NCBI RefSeq assembly: GCF_008124785.1
Contig: NZ_VNHU01000002.1
Location: 186,001 to 250,000 of the forward strand
Source: Aquimarina intermedia
GTDB lineage: Bacteria; Bacteroidota; Bacteroidia; Flavobacteriales; Flavobacteriaceae
Direction of reading: 5' to 3'
Length of the DNA stretch: 64,000 nt
Both the position numbers and the translations under genes were made by a program. Below the pieces are notes generated by a model. That model was not told where the DNA came from. It searched no databases and worked only from the letters and a program-made list of their open reading frames with translations. Shown here piece after piece: positions 8,795 to 18,900 of the stretch (positions within the stretch are counted from its first letter, which is position 1; each line of letters starts with the position of its first letter).

Positions 8795-10258
8795 ATGCAA
8801 AAAGATCCTAAAAACCTCAACACTACCTTAGAACTATCAAAAGAAGATATGCGCGCCTATGGGTATAAAGTAATTGACCATATAGTAGCACATTTTGATA
8901 CGCAAAACGACAAAAAGCCCGTTACGCAAGCCTCAAGAGCAGAAATGGATGATTTGCTAACAGAGGATATTCCACTCTTCCCTTCGCAACCCGATGATGT
9001 GCTTGATTTTGTGATGCGAGATATCATACCTAATAGTAATATTGTATCGCACCCAAAATCCTATTCTTTTGTTCCGGGACCAAGTAATTATGTAAGTGTC
9101 ATGGCCGATACCATTGCCACAGGTTTTAATATTTTCTCAGGAGGTTGGGCAGCATCACCCGCGGCAGCCGAATTAGAAATTGTAACCATGAACTGGTTAT
9201 TAGAGATTTTTGGTTTTCCGACCAAGCAAGGTGGTGGCATTTTTACAAGTGGTGGCTCGATGGCAAATCTTACTGCTCTGGTAACTGCAAGACGTATAAA
9301 ATGTAAGGAGGATTTTTCTAAAGCGGTGATTTATTTATCGGATCAAGCGCACTCTTCTAATATAAAAGCTATAAAAGTTATTGGTTTTAAAAAAGAGCAA
9401 ATCCGAATCATTCCTACAGATCTTGAATTTAAAATATCGCTCAATAAACTTAAAAATGCGATTGCAAAAGATCGCCTTGAAGGACTGCAACCCTTCTGTA
9501 TCATCGCATCAGCAGGAACCACGAATACGGGAACGGTAGATCCATTGGATGCTATCGCTACAATTTGTGAAGAAGAATCGCTCTGGATGCATGTAGATGG
9601 TGCGTATGGCGGTGCTGCGATTTTATCAGCTTCAGGAAAACAAACACTTAAAGGTATTGAACGTGCTGATTCCCTTACCGTAGATCCTCATAAATGGTTT
9701 TTTCAGCCTTATGAAATGGGTTGTTTATTAGTTAAAAATCACAATTGGTTGAGTGGTACCTTTAGTGAAAAACCGGAGTATTTACGAGATATAGAGGGTA
9801 ACGAATCCGAAATTAATTTTTATGATCATGGTATTCAATTGACCCGACGCTTTAGAGCGCTTAAATTCTATATGAGTTTAAAAACATTTGGTTTAGAAGC
9901 ATTTAAAACCGCAATCACCTACAATATTGATCTTGCCAACTCAGTAGAAAAAATTCTGCGTAAAAGTGCTTTTTGGGAAGTTGTTTCTCCCGCAACCTTA
10001 GGTATCATAAACTTTAGATACCATCCTCTGGGACACAATCTAACCGAAAAAGAATTAGATCACATCAATCAAAATATATCTCGACAAGTAGTAGATTCCG
10101 GAGAAGCCTTATTGGTCACGACGGTGTTACTCGGTCAGGTTGTTTTACGTATGTGTTTGATTAATCCGCGTACACAGCTCAAAGACATAACCGATACCTT
10201 AGCCTTGTGTGAAAAATTTGGTGAAAAGGAAATCGAAAAACTATCAAACAACGTGTAA
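8795..10258 (+). CDS. PLP-dependent group II amino-acid decarboxylase
   Basis: A 487-residue pyridoxal-phosphate enzyme of the group II decarboxylase family (aromatic amino-acid, glutamate and diaminobutyrate decarboxylases). Visible signatures are FTSGGSMANLTAL (phosphate binding), MHVDGAYGGAAILS (the Asp that contacts the pyridine ring) and SLTVDPHKWFFQPY, whose Lys300 should form the internal aldimine. The N-terminal YKVIDHIVAHFD segment is typical of the family. The substrate cannot be fixed from sequence alone; in this lineage close relatives are usually called aromatic-L-amino-acid decarboxylases. It is transcribed alone and ends 2 bases from the convergent DUF2797 gene. Confidence 0.9.
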   Translation: MQKDPKNLNTTLELSKEDMRAYGYKVIDHIVAHFDTQNDKKPVTQASRAEMDDLLTEDIPLFPSQPDDVLDFVMRDIIPNSNIVSHPKSYSFVPGPSNYVSVMADTIATGFNIFSGGWAASPAAAELEIVTMNWLLEIFGFPTKQGGGIFTSGGSMANLTALVTARRIKCKEDFSKAVIYLSDQAHSSNIKAIKVIGFKKEQIRIIPTDLEFKISLNKLKNAIAKDRLEGLQPFCIIASAGTTNTGTVDPLDAIATICEEESLWMHVDGAYGGAAILSASGKQTLKGIERADSLTVDPHKWFFQPYEMGCLLVKNHNWLSGTFSEKPEYLRDIEGNESEINFYDHGIQLTRRFRALKFYMSLKTFGLEAFKTAITYNIDLANSVEKILRKSAFWEVVSPATLGIINFRYHPLGHNLTEKELDHINQNISRQVVDSGEALLVTTVLLGQVVLRMCLINPRTQLKDITDTLALCEKFGEKEIEKLSNNV

Positions 10259-10260
10259 CA

Positions 10261-11055
10261 CTATTCAATCCCAAAATTCACCACATACCCCTCATGGTTA
10301 CGAACATTAAAAACAGTATTATCTTCAAAAATAAGATATTGCCCTTTGATCCCTTTTAAGACACCTGTATACTCAGGTGTTTTTTCTAAGGTAAGACTCT
10401 TTACTTTTTTAGGATACGCTAACACTGGAAAGTGAAGTTCAGTCTCGGTATTATTATCTATAAAATACGGTTGTGCTTCTTCGGGTAAGAATTCTTTTAA
10501 TTTATGTTTGACAGCATTTAAGTCCTCATCTACCACCTCATTTTTAAGCATGGTACGCCAATTGGTTTTATCACCTACATGATCTTTTAAAGCTACTTCA
10601 GCAATTCCGGCTAAATAGCGATTAGGAACTTCGACCACTTCTATCGCTTCATGCGCCCCCTGATCGATCCACCTTGTAGGCACCTGAGTTTTGCGGGTAA
10701 CTCCTACTTTTATATTACTAGAATTGGCCAAGTATACAATATGCGGTTGTAACTGTACTCTTTTCTCATAGTCCAGATCGCGATCCTCAACATCCAGGTG
10801 TGCCGTGCTAAGTTCAGGTCGCATGACCCAGTCTCCTACCTGCGGCTGATTATAAAAATCATCGTAACAGTACCCTTGTCTAAAAATTTTTTTATCCTTA
10901 CCACAGGCGAGACATTGATAATGGTCAAACTGAATAGTAATTTTTTTATCCAAAAGTTGGTTTATGTGTATAAAATCATTCTCAAACACTAAAAAGTACT
11001 GAATAGGATCTCCGATTTCGGTTTTCATTTTGGTAAGTACGCCGGTATACTGCAT
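10261..11055 (-). CDS. DUF2797 family protein
   Basis: A 264-residue cytosolic protein that matches what I know of DUF2797. It has a CLACGKDKKIFRQGYCYDDF segment with a possible CxxC...C zinc site, an HIVYLANSSNIKVGVTRKTQVPTRWIDQGA motif reminiscent of a GIY-YIG-like core, and NWRTMLKNEV. The function is unknown. The frame opens at a TTG (11088), but homologues begin at a Met-x-Tyr-x-Gly-x-Leu sequence, so ATG 11055 is chosen. The gene is divergent from the GH3-family gene, with about 118 bases between the two starts. Confidence 0.85.
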   Translation of the reverse strand: MQYTGVLTKMKTEIGDPIQYFLVFENDFIHINQLLDKKITIQFDHYQCLACGKDKKIFRQGYCYDDFYNQPQVGDWVMRPELSTAHLDVEDRDLDYEKRVQLQPHIVYLANSSNIKVGVTRKTQVPTRWIDQGAHEAIEVVEVPNRYLAGIAEVALKDHVGDKTNWRTMLKNEVVDEDLNAVKHKLKEFLPEEAQPYFIDNNTETELHFPVLAYPKKVKSLTLEKTPEYTGVLKGIKGQYLIFEDNTVFNVRNHEGYVVNFGIE

Positions 11056-11173
11056 AAATGGTAAGCTATCTTTTAAATCAGTAAACAAAATGTAATTTTT
11101 TTATTACTTTAGATTTTTTGAGGACTGATCATCTTTAAATTAGTAATATTACAGCATAAAGATACATTAAAAA

Positions 11174-12694
11174 ATGCCAATCCCACTAGTCAACTCTATT
11201 GCCAGTTGGTTCTTAAAAAAGCGGTTTCATCAGATGGAACTATTTTTAAAGTACCCCAACGAAGTTCAGCAGGAACTCCTTCACATCTTGCTAGAAACTG
11301 CCAAAAACACCGAAGTCGGTAAGGCTTACGACTTTAACACTATTAATGACTATGAGACTTTCAAAAATCGAGTGCCGATTCGTTCCTATGAGGAGTACGA
11401 GCCCATGATTGAACGTAGCCGATTGGGAGAGCATAATATTTTTTGGCCTACCCCAATTAAGTGGTTTGCCAAGTCCAGCGGAACCACCAATGCCAAAAGT
11501 AAGTTTATTCCGGTAAGCCAACAGTCGCTCGAAGATTGTCATTTTGCAGCAGGCAAAGATCTGTTGTGTATGTATCTCAATAACAACGAAAACTCCAAGC
11601 TGTTTACAGGCAAAAGCTTACGCTTGGGCGGAAGTAAAGAATTGTATAAAGAAAACGGTACCTCGTTTGGTGACTTATCGGCAATTATTATTGATAATAT
11701 GCCGTTCTGGGCAGAGTTCAGTTCGACACCCAGTAATGAGATCTCGCTAATGAGTGATTGGGAGACTAAAATGCAGGCGATTGTGAATGAAACCATTCTG
11801 GAAAATGTAACCAGCTTGGCCGGCGTACCTTCATGGATGTTGGTATTGCTCAATCAAGCGATGGAAACAACCGGAAAATCACATCTTTTTGAAATCTGGA
11901 ATAATCTCGAAGTATATTTTCATGGCGGAGTTAGTTTTGAACCCTATCGTGAACAGTACAATAAGATTTTACCTCGTGAAAACTTTAGATACTACGAGAT
12001 TTATAATGCCTCTGAAGGATTTTTTGCTATTCAGGATCAGAATAGCTCCTCAGAATTATTGTTAATGTTGGATTACGGGATCTTCTATGAATTTATCCCG
12101 ATGACCACCTACGGTACCGAAGGTGCCACTGCTATCCGTTTGAGCGAGGTTGAAGTTGGTGTCAACTATGCAATTGTTATCACGACGAATGCCGGTTTAT
12201 GGCGCTATAAAATTGGAGATACCGTGCGCTTCACTTCTGTTGCTCCCTACCGTATCAAAATTACGGGAAGAACTAAGCATCATATCAATGTTTTTGGCGA
12301 AGAACTTATTATTGAAAACGCTGAAGCCGCCCTACGCAAAGCTACGGCAGAAGTTCCCTGCGAAATTGTAGATTATACGGTTGCCCCTATTTTTATGCAA
12401 GGCAAAGAAAAAGGTGCCCATGAATGGATCATCGAATTTAAGAATGCTCCCGGCGATTTACAAGCTTTTACGCAAAGTTTAGATCTCAATTTGCAAGCAA
12501 TCAACAGCGATTATGAAGCTAAACGTTATAATAACACGACTTTAAATGAACTCACCATTCATCAAGGACGTAGAAATCTCTTTTATGACTGGCTCAAACA
12601 ACGCGATAAACTGGGTGGTCAACATAAAATTCCGCGTTTATCCAACACGCGTAAATATGTTGAAGAGCTGTTACTACTAAACCGCACTGCTTAG
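11174..12694 (+). CDS. GH3-family acyl-adenylating protein
   Basis: A 506-residue member of the GH3 family, named after plant GH3 enzymes, which adenylate a carboxylic acid and conjugate it to an amino acid. The ATP-binding motif appears as WFAKSSGTTNAKSKFIP, followed by VYFHGGVSFEPY, YNASEGFFAIQ and ANAGLWRYKIGDTVRF-like segments typical of the ANL superfamily as GH3 proteins carry it. The bacterial substrate is unknown. The protein is cytosolic, with no signal peptide. It has no operon partners, and a 246-base gap separates it from the next gene. Confidence 0.9.
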   Translation: MPIPLVNSIASWFLKKRFHQMELFLKYPNEVQQELLHILLETAKNTEVGKAYDFNTINDYETFKNRVPIRSYEEYEPMIERSRLGEHNIFWPTPIKWFAKSSGTTNAKSKFIPVSQQSLEDCHFAAGKDLLCMYLNNNENSKLFTGKSLRLGGSKELYKENGTSFGDLSAIIIDNMPFWAEFSSTPSNEISLMSDWETKMQAIVNETILENVTSLAGVPSWMLVLLNQAMETTGKSHLFEIWNNLEVYFHGGVSFEPYREQYNKILPRENFRYYEIYNASEGFFAIQDQNSSSELLLMLDYGIFYEFIPMTTYGTEGATAIRLSEVEVGVNYAIVITTNAGLWRYKIGDTVRFTSVAPYRIKITGRTKHHINVFGEELIIENAEAALRKATAEVPCEIVDYTVAPIFMQGKEKGAHEWIIEFKNAPGDLQAFTQSLDLNLQAINSDYEAKRYNNTTLNELTIHQGRRNLFYDWLKQRDKLGGQHKIPRLSNTRKYVEELLLLNRTA

Positions 12695-12874
12695 TTTGTT
12701 CATGTATAAAAATTAGTCCTTTTTAGTTAGAAATTAGTCTTTTACCTTCACAAAAACTATCAAAATATACGGTTTCCCCTTCAAAAAGTTACGTAAGAAT
12801 CCGTCTTTTTTGCCGAAAACTGAGTAGTTCATCGGTCAAAAAAAACGCTTTATCTAAAAATTAAAGAATCTCTT

Positions 12875-12903
12875 TTTGGCTAGAACGTTTCGTATTAAAT
12901 TTG
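12875..12903 (+). promoter_or_regulatory. Strong promoter upstream of the 12941 gene
   Basis: TTTG (12875-12878), a 17-base spacer and TAAATTTG (12896-12903) form a near-ideal Bacteroidota housekeeping promoter. The expected leader is about 30 bases. Confidence 0.8.
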
Positions 12904-12940
12904 TTACCAGTAAGTTATAAAACTGTTAACGTCCCATCTT

Positions 12941-13246
12941 ATGAAAAAGTTGATTACAGGTTTCGCATTTTTACTTTCGGTTGTAGCTGTTAACGCACAA
13001 GACGCAGTAACACCTACCACGGCCGAGCAAGCTGTCACACAATCATCTAGCGATATAACAAACAAATCAATCGATCAGGATAAAGTTTGTTATAGTGAAG
13101 TCTCCAAAATAGCTTTTTATGAGGCGTTAATCAGTCATAACGAATTGAATATTCATCTTAAGGATAGCGACCGCGTAGCGATCAAAAATACTGAAGAAAT
13201 TATTTCAAATAGCGGAAAACAAACACTGTATACTGATAACAATTAA
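12941..13246 (+). CDS. Small secreted protein, unknown function
   Basis: A 101-residue protein with a signal peptide (MKKLITGFAFLLSVVAVNAQ) and a short Thr/Ser-rich mature N-terminus. One cysteine lies in DKVCYSEVSKIAFYEALIS. No family is recognised. The near-ideal promoter and an efficient terminator (13289-13317) make it a self-contained, probably highly expressed unit. It lies directly before the surface/toxin locus; whether it belongs to that locus is not evident. Confidence 0.7.
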   Translation: MKKLITGFAFLLSVVAVNAQDAVTPTTAEQAVTQSSSDITNKSIDQDKVCYSEVSKIAFYEALISHNELNIHLKDSDRVAIKNTEEIISNSGKQTLYTDNN

Positions 13247-13288
13247 TTTTTCAGGAATATACTAAGCTAACCAACCAGAATTAGATAG

Positions 13289-13317
13289 CCGATCTTAACT
13301 TTAGATCGGTTTTTTTG
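13289..13317 (+). terminator. Rho-independent terminator
   Basis: CCGATCT and AGATCGG form a 7-bp stem around a 7-base loop and are followed by eight T. It separates the 12941 gene from the surface/toxin locus. Confidence 0.9.
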
Positions 13318-13409
13318 TGATAAAAGTGTATTGTATCAAACACATTAGAAGCATAATTCAATTATAAGTATATTCATAACATATTTTACAAAAAAATTAA
13401 CGCTCTGAA

Positions 13410-13439
13410 TTGTAGATTGTTAATTTTATCTTAATTTTG
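13410..13439 (+). promoter_or_regulatory. Promoter of the surface/toxin locus
   Basis: TTG at 13410-13412, a 19-base spacer and TAATTTTG at 13432-13439. The -7 box overlaps the first codons of the open frame, so the start must lie downstream. This is the only clear promoter before the whole 13.4-34.4 kb locus. Confidence 0.65.
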
Positions 13440-13460
13440 GTCTCAGTTAAACCAACGCTA

Positions 13461-15902
13461 TTGAAACCAACTTTACTCCTTCTATTTTTTAGTATTTCAT
13501 TATTAACTTTTGGGCAAGACTTAACTCAGATAGGAAAAGCCCCTTTGTTAAAGGTCAACGGGGGAGTTTCTGCCAACGGGATTTACTATGATGGTTCAGC
13601 CAACAGAGAACCTTTTACCTATTTCTTAAATGGTAATCTTAATTTCAATATTAGTGGCATCTATAATATCCCACTATCCTTTTCCTACACCAATCAGGAG
13701 TTTGGATATAGCACGCCTTTCAAGATAAACCGTTTAAGCATCCACCCTTCTTATAAATGGGTAGCTACTCATATTGGGGATGTCTCTATATCGTTCTCTC
13801 CCTATACGGTAAGTGGTCATCAATTTACAGGCTTTGGAGTAGATCTTACTCCAAACAAACCTTATAAATTGAGCGCTTTTTATGGTCGATTGCTCAAAGC
13901 TACAGAATACAATGATGAATTTCCGGAAGCACTACCCGCCTATCGGCGTATGGGATATGGCGCTAAGGCTTCGTATGAACTTGATAGAGTAACGGTTGGA
14001 GTCATTGCATTTGGAGCCAAAGATGATGAGGAATCTATTGAACTTCCCGTTCCTTCAGATTTAAATCTTACACCTAAGCAAAATATAGTACTTAGCTTAG
14101 AATCATCTATTCAAGCTACCAAAAATTTAAACTTTCATGTAGAAATAGCGCAAAGCGCCATTACAGAAGATACCGAGGATCAAGGCAGTTCGAATAAAGG
14201 TAATGCCATGAATATTCTGATTAATGATAATAGCTCTACTTCATATTACACAGCTTTGAACGCAAATTTCACCTACGCCATTGGTAAAGGTACTGTTGGT
14301 GCCGGCTACGAACGTATCGATCCTGAGTATCGTACTTTTGGTGCTTATTATTTTAATAATGATCTCGAAAATATAACATTAAATGCATCCCAAACCTTAT
14401 TTGGTGGAGTAGTTTCATTGGCGGCTAACGTAGGACTGCAACGTGATGATTTGAAAGATAAAAAAGATACGCAATCCAATCGCGTAGTATCGTCATTTAA
14501 TAGCACCATAAATGCTTCCGATCGGTTCAATATTGCTGCCAGCTATTCGAACTTTCAATCATACACCAATATTCGTAGTGTATTTGATGAAATCAATGAG
14601 GTCGATCCTTTAGAAAATCTGGACACCTTGGATTTTAGACAGATTTCTCAAAATGCTACCCTTCAACTGGGATATATCCTTTCGCAAGATCCACAAAAAC
14701 AACAAAATGTGGCACTGAGCTTAACCTATCAAACCACAAAAGATGAACAAGGCACGGCTGCAAGCACCAACACCCAATCGAATTTTTATAACGTCGGCGC
14801 CAACTATAGCATTGGCTACCCGGAGCATGCACTTACCATTAGTAGCGCATTGAACGCTGCTTATAATGAACTGGAAGAGAACAGAGGCTTAACTATAGGT
14901 CCTACTATTAATGCGAATAAACAATTCTTCAACAAACAACTTAGAACCGGACTTTCTGCTTCTTATAATGAGACGCTCAACAATGGCACTTCTCAAGGAA
15001 GTGTAACCAGTATAAGAGCCAATGCCGGTTATACGTATAAAGAAAAGCATAATGTTATGCTGAGTGCCCTTTCGCAATTGCGCAAAACCGAAACAAGCGA
15101 CACCAAAAATGATTTTACCCTTACTTTTGGCTACTCGTATTCATTCGATATCAAAAAGGCTGAGATTCGTTTTCAGAAGCGCACTAAAGCTCAGGGGAAC
15201 CAAGTGCTCGATTCAATATCCAAGCAAAACTTCACACGCTTTAGATATCGTGATAAGATTTATGAAGGCAACCCGGTAGTCATCGTAGAACAATTAGAGA
15301 CTCTTACCAAAAAAGAATACCTTGACGAGGAGAAAGCTTTTTCAAAAGAGCTGATCAAAAGCCAGTTAGCAAACCTTAAAATAAAAGCTATCAAATCCGT
15401 TGATTTAAAAAACCTGGCGCTGGATTATCTTGATAGCCTATATGTGCGCAAAGATTTTATACCTACCTATCGCGAATCGCTATTATTTGTAACCTTAACA
15501 CTTAAAAAAGAGCTGTTTGAAAAAGAGGAGGTAATGAAGGAGCGTTTTAGTTATGCCAAAAGTCAAATGGAGCAACACAAATTGCATACTGTACCTAAAG
15601 ATGAACAGATAGTTGCAACAACAGATGAGCAAACTCTTTACAATGAACTTCAAACCAAGTATACCGAAGAGGCTGATCGTATGGAAGCGTATTTATATTT
15701 GAGAGTTGCTGTAGAGGAGCTGCGCAAAGCGGTATTATCGCAAGCAAAATCACACCAACCACTACTCCAACTACAGGCTCAAACAGCTGAATCTGTGTTT
15801 GATATCGCGCAAAAAACTAAGAATTTAGAAAAAATTAACATATATTTAGAGGAACAAATCATTGCCTTTTTTGATGATCGTTATCAAAACGGAATCGATT
15901 AA
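13461..15902 (+). CDS. Outer-membrane beta-barrel protein with helical C-terminal domain
   Basis: 813 residues from a TTG start. MKPTLLLLFFSISLLTFGQ is a good signal peptide, and the only earlier candidate (TTG 13437) lies inside the -7 promoter box. Residues about 30-570 are alternating short strands with aromatic ends (for example LNFNISGIYNIPLSFSYTNQ, YSYSFDIKKAEIRFQKR), as in a 16- to 22-strand outer-membrane barrel. Residues about 600-813 change to charged, mostly helical sequence with heptad-like character, which is unusual after a barrel. No named family is recognised. It is followed after 25 bases by the TANFOR toxin-like gene, so the two are probably cotranscribed; a role in exporting or displaying that protein is inference. 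Confidence 0.75.
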   Translation: MKPTLLLLFFSISLLTFGQDLTQIGKAPLLKVNGGVSANGIYYDGSANREPFTYFLNGNLNFNISGIYNIPLSFSYTNQEFGYSTPFKINRLSIHPSYKWVATHIGDVSISFSPYTVSGHQFTGFGVDLTPNKPYKLSAFYGRLLKATEYNDEFPEALPAYRRMGYGAKASYELDRVTVGVIAFGAKDDEESIELPVPSDLNLTPKQNIVLSLESSIQATKNLNFHVEIAQSAITEDTEDQGSSNKGNAMNILINDNSSTSYYTALNANFTYAIGKGTVGAGYERIDPEYRTFGAYYFNNDLENITLNASQTLFGGVVSLAANVGLQRDDLKDKKDTQSNRVVSSFNSTINASDRFNIAASYSNFQSYTNIRSVFDEINEVDPLENLDTLDFRQISQNATLQLGYILSQDPQKQQNVALSLTYQTTKDEQGTAASTNTQSNFYNVGANYSIGYPEHALTISSALNAAYNELEENRGLTIGPTINANKQFFNKQLRTGLSASYNETLNNGTSQGSVTSIRANAGYTYKEKHNVMLSALSQLRKTETSDTKNDFTLTFGYSYSFDIKKAEIRFQKRTKAQGNQVLDSISKQNFTRFRYRDKIYEGNPVVIVEQLETLTKKEYLDEEKAFSKELIKSQLANLKIKAIKSVDLKNLALDYLDSLYVRKDFIPTYRESLLFVTLTLKKELFEKEEVMKERFSYAKSQMEQHKLHTVPKDEQIVATTDEQTLYNELQTKYTEEADRMEAYLYLRVAVEELRKAVLSQAKSHQPLLQLQAQTAESVFDIAQKTKNLEKINIYLEEQIIAFFDDRYQNGID

Positions 15903-15927
15903 GCTTTGATGCCCCCAAAGAAACCTT

Positions 15928-18900
15928 ATGAAAAAACAACTACTCTTTTTCCTATGTCTGCTTCAGGTTGCACTTGTATTTTCTCAAAATTATCCTGTAC
16001 GTGTTACGCCGCAAGGTATTCCTCCTTATCCAAATAGCTTATCCGCATATGATAATACCGATCAGTTAAGAAGTCCGATCAACCTGCTGATAGAGTTTAA
16101 CGATTTGACCGCTGCAAGTCGTGCCGTGCAGTTAAAAATTTCTATCGAGGGCACCAACATTACAGCAACAAGTAAAGCTGTGATCACAGGTGTCCCCAAT
16201 ATAATACTCGATGCCGGATTTCCATTACGTCTAACCAATGCAGAGCTTGCCCCCTATTTTGCCTTACAAAATTTACAAGGCGTTTCTGCACAGCAATACA
16301 ATAATACACTGCCCGACGGTCTCTACCGTATTTGTTTTGAAGTTTTTGATGCTTTTAACGGTAACAAGTTATCCAACACAGGCTGTACAAACATCTTTTT
16401 AGTGAGTAGCGATCCTCCGTTTCTTAACAGACCGGAGAACCGCACGAATCTAACCGAACAGAATCCTACCAATATCCTCTTTCAATGGACACCAAGACAT
16501 GCCGGAGTCCCAAATGTATCTTATGAATTTAGTCTGGTAGAAATTTGGGATCGCTATGCCGATCCTCAAGCAGTATTTTTAGCCTCTCCGCCGATATATC
16601 AGGATATTACCACCGCGACTAATTTATTGTATGGTCCTATACAACCACTCTTACTACCCGGTAAACGTTATGCTTGGAGAGTACGGGCGATAGCTACCAA
16701 TGCCGGTGAAGAGGTATCTGTTTTTAAAAATAACGGCTATAGCGAAATCTTTTGGTTTGATCACGCCAGTGATTGTACACCGGTCACGGCTGTCCAAGTA
16801 CAGGATGCTACGCTAACCACGGCAACTATCAGTTGGATTGGACAACCAGAGCATCTAGATTATACTATCAAGTACCGCGAAAAAGACGGCAACCGTTGGT
16901 ATACTAAGACTACGCCTCGAGATTATATTACCATAGAAGAGTTTAGGCCGGATACTGTGTATGAATTTGTGGTGTTGGGTAATTGTGATAGTGAGAGCTA
17001 TGGCGAATCTCCGCTAAAAGAATTTAGAACCCTCACCCAAGAATTGGCAGAATATACGGATTGTGGCATCGCACCAGAGGATGTGGATCTATCCAACCAG
17101 GAATTGCTTACTGAGCTGCGTAAAAACGATGTCTTTACCGCAGGAGATTTCCCGGTATATGTCAAAAAAGTATCCGGCTCAACCACCTTTAGCGGAGAAG
17201 GATATATTAGCACCCCCTGGCTGGCAACCGTACGTATCCCGGTGACCTTTGATAACATTAAAATAAATACAGATAAGAAACTGGTCGATGGATTTGTCAT
17301 TACTACCTATGACCCTAATTGGGGGAGTATTCTGGATGCAGATGCGGTGATCGAAGAGGCTACCGGAGATCCGGGAGACAAAAACGTGATCAAAGTTGAT
17401 TTTGATATTATTGATGTTCAAGTCAGTAAAGATGGTAAAACAGTTACACTGATAGGTAGCGACGGACAAGAGGTTGTACGCGAAGGCGGCAAAGATGTTG
17501 TATATCAAGATAGCAAAGGTGAGAACTGGGAAGTTAGCGCAGATGGTACGGTAAAAAATAGTCAACAAGCTGATGGCGGTCCTGCAACTAAGGAAACTAC
17601 CGCAGGTATGGGCGGCAGTGGTGTGAACGAAATAACCTCGACCGATGTACGTGTTGATTTTGAAAAAGGAAACGGTTATTATGCCTTTGATCCCTATCCA
17701 ACGGTCACCACCGGTACGTTGAAGGATGCCTATACTACGATCGATATTGCGGGTGGTGGCACCTATTACCCTCCGTACAAAGCAATCTCCAACCTGCCCG
17801 GACATCCAACAGATATCCTTCTTGCTACAGCTACCTTTCAAAATAGCGAGTATACTACCGAGGATATTGTTTTTAAGACTAAAGAGGGAACAGAGATCCC
17901 GGCCGAATGGGTGGATACTACAGCGACACTTACGTTAGAAAAGAAATTTGATTTTGTTAAAGAAGAGATCATTGCTACCGTAAAACCTAAAGATACTACT
18001 CAACAATATACAATCGCAGGTACGGCGAATTATTGGCATTTGGCCTCGCAAGAAGTAACTGATATCAACGTAAAATTAATTTCTGTAAATGGCGCCAGTT
18101 TAGATGGTATTAGAGAGCGTATCAACCAGATTTATAATCCTGCAGGAATTAATTTTGAAGTGACTGAGGCTTCTACTTTAGCTATATCAGACCCGACCAT
18201 TGATGTGGGTAACAGCACCTTATTATCCCAATATACAGACGGAGAAAAAGCCTGGATTGAACAGTTTAAGGCACTCGGTACCTATGAACGCGACACCTAT
18301 TACTTATTTGTAACGGACATCCCTCCTACAGATGCTGATACAGATGGTTTTATGCCATTAAAACGGCAGTTTGGATTTGTATTTGCCGGACAGGACAAAG
18401 GTCGAACGGCGGCACACGAATTAGGACACGGAGTTTTCGGACTAGAACACACCTTTACCGAATATAACACCGATCAAGCAGCTACCAATCTTTTGATGGA
18501 TTATGGCAATGGTACAGCGTTTACCCATATGGATTGGGAAAAAATGCACGCGCCAGGTTTACAACTTTATTGGTTCCAGGGGGATGAGGATGGGGAAAAC
18601 AGAATTAACGATGGTATTGATATTCTTGGTAATATAATTACTAAAGTCGAATACGATAAAAGTAAAATTAAATTAATTGGTGTTACAAGTAATACGTATC
18701 CTTATTTGAGAGGTGGCTATCGTTCATTTTCAATTGATAAAGAAGAACTAATTGATGAATACAAACCAAAAACTAAAGGAAATAAAGTTGTTTATGTAAA
18801 TTCAGAAGGAGAACTAATGCCATATTCTGTGTTAACAACTACTTCCGGTGTAGCTAAAATTAAAGTACTGAATGATAATTGCTCCTACAATGCCGCTGAA

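Noticed and set aside
17179-17841. A 220-codon minus-strand frame inside the toxin carrier gene
   Set aside because: It has no start context, domain or signal, and the plus frame shows a continuous multidomain protein.
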